Shown here one piece after another: positions 55,191-64,000 of a stretch of 64,000 bases of DNA (positions within the stretch are counted from its first letter, which is position 1; every line of letters begins with the position of its first letter). The stretch is taken from positions 68,457,754 through 68,521,753 of the forward strand of contig NC_061508.1 in the NCBI RefSeq assembly GCF_022539505.1, in the 5' to 3' direction. The translations under genes and the position numbers were made by a program. The notes under the pieces are model-generated. The model searched no databases. It had not been told where the DNA came from and saw only the letters and a program-made list of their open reading frames with translations. Origin of the DNA: Lolium rigidum. Lineage: Eukaryota > Streptophyta > Magnoliopsida > Poales > Poaceae.

Positions 55191-55709
55191 ACGGAAGTTT
55201 CCTATGTTAGGTAGGCGTTTTCTTTTTTTTTCACTTGCCGTATATGCCCTTCATTGAAAAAATACTACTCATTTATTTGACAAGTATCGGTCAATATGAA
55301 CCATCAGATCTCCTAGCTCAACGGTTCATGTTTTATCGTCCCTACCGTAAAAAGCCTCTTCAGCAATGAGGGGTGGAAAAACTTCATCGGGAACACAGAT
55401 CTACAATTTAAGCAAGTTGTGCTCGTCAATTTCAAGACTACCACGCACAAGTACATGCGCATGATGTTCGCCATCGAAATCACGCGGATTGTTACTCTTA
55501 TTTCTTTGATGCACAGTTTGTTTGTTTTGAAGTGATGAACCCAATTAGCTAGTTTTAATCGATATGTGGAACGAAATTACATAGTTTCAATCTACGTGGA
55601 ACCAACTATTTAATCGTCGTCATTAATATTGTCAAATGTGTCAGGTTTTTTGGGGTTGTTAGTAATGAATTTTGGCTAAGATTCGTCATACATTTTTGGT
55701 TGACAAAAT
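55191..55709. other. Unassigned intergenic segment
   Basis: About 520 bases of low-complexity AT-rich sequence. No ORF, repeat or transposon end was recognised. Confidence 0.35.
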
Positions 55710-55719
55710 ATGTATTGGT

Positions 55720-56291
55720 AGCGAGGAGAGGAGGCGGTCCGACGTGGCGACGCCAAAATCGGCCAGATGGTCGGGAGAAAGACCCCTTCCTCCTTGTCGG
55801 TATGATTTGCTGCTGTTGTTCTTCTTCTTCCTCGGCGCTAATGCTGGAGGGAGTTCCTGGTTTGCCCGGGCGGATGGCCCGGCCGCGGTGCTGGACCAGT
55901 CGGTTGACTCGAGTTCCCTTCCTTCCGTAAGGGACACTTTTCGCGGTACTCAAAGCCAAAGATGTCGACGGCTGCTGCAGGTGTGTTGGATTGGTGTCCA
56001 TGCCTTCTCGGCGCTGGTGTCAAGGAAGGAGGAAGCAACGTGGTGGCAATTGCACCGTGGTCGAAGATGGTGACCTGCTTGCGTTTGGTTGTAGTTCTTT
56101 CTGCTGCAGGGGTCTTCTCTCAAGTTTATGGGATGATGACACAGGGCTCCGGAGATCTTCATGGGTTATCGTGGTCTTAGGGTGTTCTAGGTGTTATTGG
56201 TCCTTTGTGTTTGTGTTTCTCCGTGCTTGTAAGGGTCAACAACTTTGTATCTTTTCGTGATATGAATGCAGAGAAATTCTCAAAAAAAAAA
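55720..56291 (+). mobile_element. Non-LTR insertion with 10-bp duplication and poly(A) tail
   Basis: 572 bp ending in an A-run (56282-56292). The direct repeat ATGTATTGGT lies before it (55710-55719) and after it (56292-56301). A target duplication plus a 3' A-tail is the hallmark of LINE-type reverse transcription, so this is a 5'-truncated LINE, a SINE or a processed retrocopy. The frame in it (55672-56073, plus) is not recognisable. TTTGTATCTTTTCGTGATATGAATGC near the 3' end resembles the 3' ends of grass LINEs. Confidence 0.7.
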
Positions 56292-56301
56292 ATGTATTGG
56301 T

Positions 56302-56423
56302 GGCGTGGGGCAGACTCGACACCGGTAACACTACCACTGGCCATATACCGGTGGTGTGACACTTACAAGCAACTTAATGCTATTTTTGACACGTTGTCAA
56401 TAGGCTATTCGACACTGTTATAA
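56302..56423. other. Short spacer
   Basis: About 120 bases between the non-LTR insertion and the MITE fragment. It has no feature beyond a CACCGGT/ACCGGTG-type inverted pair near 56318-56356. Confidence 0.3.
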
Positions 56424-56492
56424 TTTAAATGTATCTGATACATCTAAATTTTAATAAAGTTGAGACATTTTTAGTGGGACAGAGAGAATATA
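56424..56492 (-). mobile_element. Stowaway-type MITE, 3' half only
   Basis: The palindromic centre ATGTATCTGATACAT is followed by AAATTTTAATAAAGTTGAGACA and a degenerate terminus GGGACAGAGAGAATATA (normally GGGACGGAGGGAGTATA). The matching first half is missing. This is the right half of a Thalos/Athos-like Stowaway element. Confidence 0.5.
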
Positions 56493-57796
56493 ATGTTCCT
56501 CGGTATAGTTTTCCGCAAGAAATTAGTTCATGCCCGCGTCTTGATTTTGATCGTAGACTCGTAGTGCAGGGTTGGCAACTTGACTCGACCTAAGTGGCTG
56601 ATCTCCTTTTCCTTATTAGAGTATCGTCGTCTCACTTGCATGTTACTATCAGGTACGTACTCTCTTAACACTGTCTCTGTACTCGCACAATGTTAACTAG
56701 CTGCAATGACGCATCTTGACAAAACGAGACCAGTGCTCCCGTACGTTGCTGCTTGTTGTGTGATCGCCGCTTTGCCTCCCCATTCGCCATGCACGATAAG
56801 GCAATAAGAGAGCCATAAAGAGATAGACGTACGGCTGGTGGGCGTAGGCGCACGGCGCCGAGCGCGGTGGAGCGCCATGAACGACACCGCACATGCCGCG
56901 CCATTACCACGCGCTTGAATGCTCTTCGTGCTAAGCCTAGGGGCCAGCCTCGATCGTTGCAGCAGCGGAGGCATGCTGCCCGCATGTGCCTCGAACAGTA
57001 CTAGTAGGACTGACAAGAGACTGTTTGTTCTTGACGGCATCGGAGCAGGGGATGGTCGGCGCATAGAATGTGGATCTCAGCCAGACGCTCCGAGTGGTCT
57101 GTTTGAGAATTGGACAGGTGGCAGGATTTTGGCAATAATAAGTGCACACTTCTCTCATGGATCTACTGAGCAGTTGGGGATACAAGCCATGGATTTCCAA
57201 GGCATTACAGGAGGAGGAACAGGGAGGAAGGAGACAGAACTCAGAAGCTATGGATCAAGGCCGAACCCATGCAAATCCAAGCTGAGATGTTTGTGCTCTT
57301 CTCATTGTATTTGTAGCCGCTGGCCTTGGTGACTTCTAGATGGCCCAATCTCAGCAGACGGCAGCCCACATCAAGGCAGAATAGAATAAGAGAGGTTGTT
57401 GAAATTGCTACTACTAGATGATACTCCGCGCGTTGTTGCGGAAATTTCTATTGCAAAATGTTAAAGTAGATATCTAAAATAATTTGTAGAGCTGATACAA
57501 AAAAAAAATAGGATTGTATTTAAAAGGTGAATAAAACTAAAGCATGAAAAACAAAAAAATATTTAATTTATGAGGAGTTACACTTGATCTGAAATATCAC
57601 ATCCACTTGTATTCGAAGGCGAAGTTACGGTGTTCATGTAAAGGAAGAAAATAGAGATTATGAATGAGATGACGAGAATCAGATGGTAAAATTTATATTG
57701 CGATTCCTTTCTAACAAATGTACTACTTTACTAAAGCTGACAGAATGGATCTTCATATAAAGTGGGTTCTTAAATTCAAAAGATTAAGAATGAATC
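56493..57796. other. Low-copy interval before the Reina-like element
   Basis: 1.3 kb. A plus frame (56919-57332, 137 codons) and minus frames over the same stretch show no recognisable protein. The segment GATACTCCGCGCGTTGTTGCGGAAATTTC (57420-57448) resembles a transposon terminus of the GCGCGTTGTTGCGG type, but no partner was found. An A-rich tract lies near 57500-57560. Confidence 0.35.
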
Positions 57797-58113
57797 TGTT
57801 ATGACCGGCACGGTTTATCACAGGAGGAGGCTCATTAGACAGGTCTAGTTAGGAGCTTAGCTCAATTAGCAGATTTCTCTTATATAAGCAAGTTGTAATC
57901 GACCAGAATCATCAAGCAATAAATTCATAAGTTATTGCCAACTCCCAGGGGAGTCGGATCCTAAACCCTAGCCGCCGCCGCCTTGCTCCTGCGCCACGCC
58001 GCCCAAGCTCGCCACAGCGCCCGCTCGTCGCCGGCCACGCCTTCCTCCTCTGCAACCTCGATTCCTTCCCTACAATCTACGCCCTAGGCCCGGTAGGCTA
58101 CTTGCTCCTACCA
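57797..58113 (+). repeat. 5' LTR of the Reina-like element
   Basis: 317 bp, TG...CA. A TATA box lies at about 57875-57884 and a pyrimidine-rich transcribed part follows. The primer site TGGTATCAGA is at 58117-58126. Confidence 0.75.
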
Positions 58114-58142
58114 ATTTGGTATCAGATTGCTCTCGTTCGATC

Positions 58143-59560
58143 ATGTCTTCGTCACCGCCCTCTACCACCATCGCGCCGCCGCTCCCGATGACGTCCGGGC
58201 CGCCGTCGCCGATCACCTCCGGGGCCCCTGCGTCGGTGATCCCCGGGCCCTCGTTCTCCACCACCGCCTCCGCGCCCGCACCTCCGGCCATCGTCTACAC
58301 CCCCGAGCAGATGAGCGGGGCCATCAACGACCTCGCCACCGCCGTCCAAGGGATCCGCCTCTTCTTGATCGGATCGCAGGGGCGGCCACCGCCGCCGCAG
58401 CCGGCCGCCACCACCGGACAATCGTGGTTTCCGGCGTTTTCGACCGTGCCTCTCCACCAACAACCCCCCGCACCCCTGCCCTGGCTGCCATGGCAGCCGC
58501 CGATCACCTCCATCCCGAGCCCCTCGGCCTCGGGCGGGGTCCCCATCCAGCAGGTCCGCTTCCCGCCATCACCATCCCCGCTGCCGGCGTGGCTCTCGGA
58601 GTCGTCGCCACCACCGACCTCGCTGCAGGAACAGCAGCGCCCCCCACCTTCCGTCGCCGCCTCGCTGGGCTACGCGCACCCCCCACCGGCCCGGGCCGAC
58701 CCCTACATCCAGGCCGCCGCGGCCCCAACCCCTCTACGCTACGCCAAGCTCGAGTTGTTGATATATGATGGCGCCGAGGACCCCCTCAACTGGCTAACCC
58801 AGTGCGAGCAGTTCTTCCGCGGGCAGCGCACTCTCGCGTCGGAGCGCACCTGGCTCGCCTCCTACCACCTCCGGGGTGCCGCCCAGACATGGTACTACTC
58901 TCTCGAGCAGGACGAGGGCGGCATGCCCCCATGGGAGCGCTTCCGCGAGCTGTGCCTTCTTCGCTTCGGACCGCCGATTCGGGGCAGCCGCTTGGCGGAA
59001 CTCGGCCGCTTGCCGTTCACCTCCACGGTCCAGGACTTCGCCGACCGCTTCCAAGCCCTCGCTTGCCACGCCCCAGGGGTGACGGGACAACAGCGAGCCG
59101 AGCTCTTCATCGGCGGCCTTCAGGACCACATCAGCGTGGACGTGGAGCTCCAGGCCCCTTAAGACCTCCAGACGGCGATGCACTACGCCCGCGCCTACGA
59201 GCGTCGCACCCAAGCGGTGCAGCAGCTACTCCCGCCCCGGGGAGGCCGACCGACCGCTCGCCCGCCCCCGACGGCGCCCGCGGCTCCCACCCCTTCGCCC
59301 ACGCGCACGTTTCGACGCCTCACGCCGGCCGAGAAAGTCGAGCGCCGTCGCCTAGCGCTCTGCTTCAACTGTGACGAGCCCTACACCCCGAGACACACCT
59401 GCCCCCGGCTCTTCTACTTGGAGACGGTCGACGAGGACGAGCTGGACACGACACCGGCAGCCCCCGGGCCGCTGCCCCCACCCGCACCCAGCCGAGCCCG
59501 CTCCGGAGACCGCCCCTGCCGCGGCGTTTGTGGTCTCTCTCCATGCACTGGTAGGCATAC
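58143..59560 (+). pseudogene. Reina-like gag, interrupted by a stop and a frameshift
   Basis: The reading starts at the ATG at 58143 (MSSSPPSTTIAPPLPMTSG), 16 bases after the primer site. It has a proline-rich N-terminus (residues about 60-190) and a Retrotrans_gag core: KLELLIYDGAEDPLNWLTQC, GAAQTWYYSLEQDEGG, FRELCLLRFGPPIRGSRLAE. A TAA stop at 59160-59162 breaks it, and the same frame then continues through ARAYERRTQAVQQLLPP to the zinc-knuckle-like CFNCDEPYTPRHTC (59362-59403). A frameshift near 59500 follows. Confidence 0.75.
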
Positions 59561-60225
59561 GTAACGAGCGCACCATGCTCCTGCCGGCGATGATTCACGG
59601 GGAACGGTTGGTGGCCCTGCTGGACACGGGCTCCACGCATAATTTCCTGCCTGCCGCCACCATGCGCCGCCTCGCCCTCCAGCCAACGGGCGGCGATACT
59701 CTCCGGGTGACCGTGGCAAACGGCGATCGCCTCCGCTGCCACGGGCTGGCTGAGCATGTGCCCCTCACCATCGGCGACGAGCACTTCACCGTCACATGCG
59801 CCGGCATCGACTTGGGCTGCTTCGACTTCATCCTCAGCGTGGACTTCCTGCGGACGCTCGGCCCCATCCTGTGGGACTTTGACACCCTCATGATGTCCTT
59901 CTCGCGTCAGGGCCGGCGCGTCAAGTGGGAGGGCCTCGACGGCACCGCACCGGCACCCCAGTTGCAGCTCGCCGCGGCGGGCGCGGAGGCCGAGCAGCCT
60001 CTCCTCACCGAGCTCCTGCGGCAGCACGACGACATCTTCGCCGAGCCGAAGGGACTGCCCCCCGTCCGGGCGTACGACCATCGCATCCACCTCCCGACGG
60101 GCATGGCCCCGGTCGCCGTTCGGCCTTATCGCTACCCGCAGCTGCAGAAGGACAAGTTGGAGCGGCAGTGCAAGATCATGCTCGCCACGGGGATCATCCG
60201 GATATCGACGTCCCCCTTCTCGGTG
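59500..60225 (+). pseudogene. Reina-like protease, frame +1
   Basis: In the +1 frame relative to gag. It holds LLDTGSTHNFLPAATMRRL, the aspartic protease signature (D-T-G-S), then GIDLGCFDFILSVDFLRTLG, the second conserved block, then a linker to the reverse transcriptase. The frame ends in disorder near 60225 (SVPCSSSASRT), where the next frame takes over. Confidence 0.7.
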
Positions 60226-61936
60226 CCCTGCTCCTCGTCCGCAAGTCGGACGACACGTGGCGCTTCTGCATCGACTACCGCGCCCTCAACGCTCTCACGC
60301 TCAAGGACAAGTTCCAGATACCGGTGGTTGACGAGCTGTTCGATGAGCTCCATGGGACGCGCTTCTTCACCAAGCTCGACCTCCGGTTGGGCTACCATCA
60401 GGTGCGCATGCACCCAGACGACATCGCCAAGACGGCGTTTCGGACTCATCACGGACACTTCGAGTTCGTGGTGATGCCTTTCAGCCTCACCAACGCGCCG
60501 GCAACCTTCCAGGCCCTCATGAAAGACGTCCTCCGCCCATATTTGCCCCGGTTTGTGCTTGTTTTCTTTGATGATATACTTATCTACAACACTTCGTGGG
60601 CGGAGCACCTCCAGCACATCGCCATCGTCTTCAACGAGCTTCGTGCGCATCGTCTTCACCTTAAGCGCTCGAAGTGCTTGTTTGGGACGCCGTCGGTCGC
60701 CTACCTCGGCCACGTCATCTCTGCCGACGGGGTGGCCATGGACGCCGACAAGGTGGCGGCCGTCTCGGCCTGGCCGACGCCGCACTCACCGCGCGCCCTA
60801 CGCGGGTTCCTCGGCCTCGCAGGGTACTACCGGAAGTTCATCCGGGATTTCGGCATCATCGCCACGCCACTCACGCGCCTCCTACGGCGTGATGCCTTCG
60901 GGTGGGACGACGCGGCCACCGCGGCGTTCGAGGCCCTCAAGGGGGCCCTCACGAAGGGCCCTGTCCTGCAGATGCCTGACTTCGACAAGCCATTCATCGT
61001 CGACTGCGACGCCTCGGCTGCGGGGTTTGGCGCCGTCCTTCACCAGGGCGACGACCCGCTCACCTACTTCAGCCGACCCTTCGTTGCACGCCACCTCAAG
61101 CTCACGGCGTACGAGCAGGAGCTCATCGGCTTGGTGCAGGCCGTGCGCCACTGGCGGCCTTACCTATGGGGGCGATCGTTCCGGATCCGCACGGACCACT
61201 ACAGCCTCAAGTTCCTGCTGGACCAGCGACTGTCGACGGTGCCGCAACACCAATGGATCAGCAAGCTATTCGGCTTCGACTTCACGGTGGAGTACCGGCC
61301 GGGACGTCTCAACACCGTGGCCGATGCCTTGTCTCGTCGCGACTCTCCGGACGAGGAGGACGACACCGAGGGTGTGGTGCTCTGCATCCGCTCGGGCCCT
61401 ACGTTCGCGCTCTTCGACCACATTCGCCGCGCGACCGCAGTGGTGCCGGACGCTCAGCTCCTGCGGCAGCAGTTGGAGGCGGCCGAGTTGCACGAGCCAT
61501 GGCGCCTCGCCGATGGCCTTCTCCTTCACGGGCGCCGGATATTCGTGCCTGACCACGACGACCTTCGCCATCAGGTGCTCCTGATGGCTCACTCCGTCGG
61601 TCATGAGGGTGTTCAGAAGACACTCCATCGCCTCTGCGCTGACTTCTACATTCCGAGTGATCGGGCATTGGTCCGGGATTGGGTGCACTCTTGCGAGACC
61701 TGTCAGCGCAACAAGACGGAGACCCTGCGACCTGCCGGAGTTTTGCAGCCATTGGATGTGTCGTCTCAGGTGTGGGCGGACATCTCCATGGACTTCATCG
61801 AGGGCCTCGCTAAGGTGGACGGCAAGTCCGTCTTCCTCACTGTGGTGGACCGCTTCTCCAAGTACGCCCACTTCATCGCGCTTGGTCACCCTATACCGCC
61901 GCATTGGTGGCTCGTTCGTTCTTCGACGGCATCGTG
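60226..61936 (+). pseudogene. Reina-like reverse transcriptase, RNase H and integrase (truncated)
   Basis: A long open frame. Reverse transcriptase: WRFCIDYRALNALTLKDKFQ, FVVMPFSLTNAPATFQ and FFDDILIY (60564-60588, the YxDD-type catalytic motif). RNase H: DCDASAAGFGAVLHQ and RTDHYSLKFLLDQRL. Integrase: a zinc-binding H-H-C-C region (HSVGHEGVQKTLHRL ... CETCQRNK), then the start of the catalytic core (VWADISMDFIEGL, with D; VVDRFSKYAHFIAL). After HPYTA-type sequence the BARE element begins at 61937, so the rest of the catalytic core is missing. It cannot integrate. Confidence 0.85.
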
Positions 61937-64000
61937 TGATGGGTTCGTTGCATAGAAAACAAAAAATTTCTACTGTGAACAAGAACAAAACCAAGATCCA
62001 ATCTAGGAAAAACCAAGATCTAATCTATGAAGATCGAAGCAACGAGATGTATGTGAGACTAACCCTCAAACATTTCCAAAGCCTACGAGATTAGATCTCG
62101 TTGTTGATGTAGTCGATCATCTAGTGCTGCAATCCGGCAGCACTTCCGTACTCGGTCGTGCGTACGGTGTCGATGAAGCCCGTCCTCTCCCCATTCCAGC
62201 GGGAAGCGGAGGTGTGGTAGATCCCCTCGGAATCCCATCAGCACGACGGCGTGGTGGTGGTGGTGGAGGAGAATCTCTGCAGGGCTTCGCCTAAGCCGCA
62301 GCAGAGAGAAAGATCGAGGAGGAAGGAGATGTGGCGGCTAGGGTTTCGGGTTGAGGACTTGGCCGGCCACCCCTCCCCTCTTTATATAGTGGGGAGGGTC
62401 GGTTGGGGTGTCCCCCCCACGCCCAAACCCATCTAGGGCCGGCCAAAGGGGGAGGGGGGAACTTTCCTTCCCCCCAAGCCTTCCAATTTTAGGGTTTCCC
62501 CTAAACCCTAGGGTTGTGGCCGGCTTGGGCCTTTAGGGCTTGGTGCGCCTGGCCCATTAGGGCAAGGCAGCACCCCCTTGGCCCAAGTGGCCCCTCCCGG
62601 GGTCGTGGGCCCACTAGGGGTCCCTCCGGAACCTTCTAGTACCTTCTCGGTCTTCTACCAGAAAATCCTGAACTTTTTCCGAACCCCAGAAATTAATTTC
62701 CCTTATATGAATCTTATTCTCCGGACCATTCCGGACCTCCTTGTGATGTCCTGGATCCCATCCGAGACTCCGAACAAACTTCGGTCTCCATCTCATATTC
62801 CGAATCTACTTATGCGACATCGAACCTTAAGCGCGTCACCCTACGGTTCGTGAACTATGCAGACATGGTCGAGACTCCTCTCCGACTAATAACCAATAGC
62901 TGGATCTGGAGATCCATAAGGGCTCCCACACATTCAACGATAACTTAGTGATCGATTGAACCATTTAAATACGATACCGATTCCCTTTGTCTCGCGATAC
63001 TTTACTTATCCGAGGGTCGATCATCGGTATCTCCATACCTAGTTCAACCTCGTTACCGACAAGTACTCTTTACTCGTTACCGTGGTATGTCATATCTTGT
63101 GACCTTGTCACATGCTTGCAAGCTAATTAGATGCCATTCCACCGAGAGGGCCCAGAGTATATCTATCCGTCATCGGGATGGACAAATCCCACTGTTGATC
63201 CATATGCCTCAACTCACACTTTCCGAATACTTAATCCCATCTTTATAACCACCCGTTTACGCGATGGTGTTTGATGTAATCAAAGTACCTTCCGGTGTAA
63301 GTGATTTACATGATCTCATGGTCGAAGGACTATGTAACTATGTATCGAAAGCTTATGGCAAGTTGAACTTAATGACTTGATCTCATGCTACGCTTATTTG
63401 GGTGTATGTCCATTATATCATTCACCCAATGACATAACCTCTTTATTAACAACATCCAATGTTCATGATCAAGAAACCATGATCATCTATTAATCAACAA
63501 GCTAGTTATACTAGAGGCTTACTAGGGACTCCTTGTTGTTTACATAACACACATGTATCAATGTTTCGGTTAATACAATTATAGCATGAGATGTAAACAT
63601 TTATCATGAACACTAAGATATAATAATAACTAATTTATTATTGCCTCTTGGGCATATCTCCAACAGTCTCCCACTTGCACTAGAGTCAATAATCTAGTTT
63701 ACATTTGTAAAGATATAACACCTTGGCCTTCTGGTGTTTATCATGTTTTGCTCACGGGAGAGGTTTCAGTCAACGGATCTGACACGCTCAGAAACGTATG
63801 TATTTTGCAATTCATTTGCGTCTCAACGCATCACTCATTTTCCAAATGAGACGGCATTAATCATGTATGTTCAGTCTTCTGGTGGAACCTTAATTCCGCG
63901 GTCTGAAATATGTCACTAATATTGTCACATACAATATAGCTTCAAATTTCTGACACTGTCGGAACTACACCAAGTTCTCAAAAAACTCCTCGACTTAAAC
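61937..64000 (-). mobile_element. Antisense BARE/WIS/Angela-type Copia element, continuing past the window
   Basis: The LTR 61937-63665 (1,729 bp) reads TGTTGGAGATATGCCC... on the minus strand, ending ...CTATGCAACGAACCCATCA. The polypurine tract AAGTGGGAGACTG lies directly right of it (63666-63678), so this is the 3' LTR and the internal region lies to its right. It is inserted in the integrase core of the Reina-like element. Confidence 0.9.
63666..64000 (-). other. 3' non-coding internal part of the BARE-type element
   Basis: Reverse complement: GTGCAAGTGGGAGACTG before the LTR, then about 320 bases of internal sequence with no clear pol frame. This is consistent with the 3' untranslated part that follows pol in this family. 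Confidence 0.6.

Larger units (their letters stand above)
57797..61936 (+). mobile_element. Reina-like Gypsy retrotransposon, 3' end missing
   Basis: A 317-bp LTR (57797-58113, TGTTATGACC...CCTACCA) with TATA box CTTATATAAG, then a TGGTATCAGA primer site and a gag-pol region to 61936, where an antisense BARE-type element is inserted. Small LTR, iMet-type primer site and the domain order gag, protease, reverse transcriptase, RNase H, integrase match the chromovirus Reina lineage. The sequence is GC-rich and the frames are broken, so it is inactive. Confidence 0.8.

Noticed and set aside
56919..57332. Plus-strand ORF of 137 codons
   Set aside because: No recognisable domain, and overlapping open frames exist on the other strand. 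Kept only as part of the interval description.
1..64000. CRISPR array, tRNA or rRNA genes
   Set aside because: No regularly spaced short repeats and no tRNA or rRNA core. The only tRNA-like strings are retroelement primer sites.

Overview
The window is a repeat-dense stretch of a large grass genome, almost certainly Triticeae (wheat/Aegilops/rye/barley group). The evidence is the company of elements: BARE/WIS/Angela-type Copia LTRs, several Athila-lineage Gypsy elements with 1.4-1.6 kb LTRs that begin TGATACGTC and carry the TGGCGCCGTTGCCGGGGA-type primer site, a Reina-like Gypsy element and CACTA transposons with CTTTAGTCGCGG subterminal repeats. Element names beyond lineage level come from memory of Triticeae repeats and are tentative. 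No bacterial, viral, CRISPR or tRNA feature was seen.

Only one convincing host gene is present: an intronless, apparently intact 3-ketoacyl-CoA synthase (51838-53298, minus), with a TATA box and a poly(A) signal. It sits about 400 bp from the right end of a large CACTA element, next to a roughly 4.5 kb low-copy stretch (53.3-57.8 kb) that holds a small non-LTR insertion and transposon relics.

Layout. 1-0.9 kb: end of an Athila LTR plus primer site, abutting a frameshifted grass-repeat ORF (992-2151) with a Harbinger-like terminus. 2.7-3.4 kb: a Mutator-type MITE with a 9-bp target duplication. 3.4-9.3 kb: low-copy non-coding sequence. 9.3-17.3 kb: a BARE-type LTR relic, then an unassigned LTR split by a complete non-autonomous Athila element (9908-16694, TSD CGGGG). 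17.3-20.7 kb: Copia element (2.66 kb LTR, iMet primer site, broken gag). 20.7-22.1 kb: two CACTA ends, a 100-N gap and an antisense Athila LTR fragment. The flanks differ on the two sides, so the join is suspect. 22.1-26.7 kb: 3' part of a second Athila element. 26.7-51.4 kb: a CACTA element (left end missing) carrying a nested stack.

The stack is the main structural feature. A Fatima-like Athila element (30141-48666, TSD GTGCA) sits in the CACTA ORF. Inside it are an antisense internally deleted Gypsy element (37494-42907, TSD CTAGT) and, in its 3' LTR, an antisense solo Athila LTR (44351-47744, TSD ACCAT), which itself holds an antisense solo BARE/Angela-type LTR (45635-47424, TSD GCGCG). 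Every duplication is perfect, so the order of insertions can be read directly. 57.8-64.0 kb: a Reina-like Gypsy element with a decayed gag-pol, cut in the integrase by an antisense BARE/WIS/Angela-type element that runs off the window.

I found no coherent new biological system. The most unusual observations are the 66-nt-arm GC-rich foldback in the CACTA 5' region, repeated polypurine-tract-like motifs inside three unrelated retroelements, and a pol deletion whose junction falls on one of those motifs.
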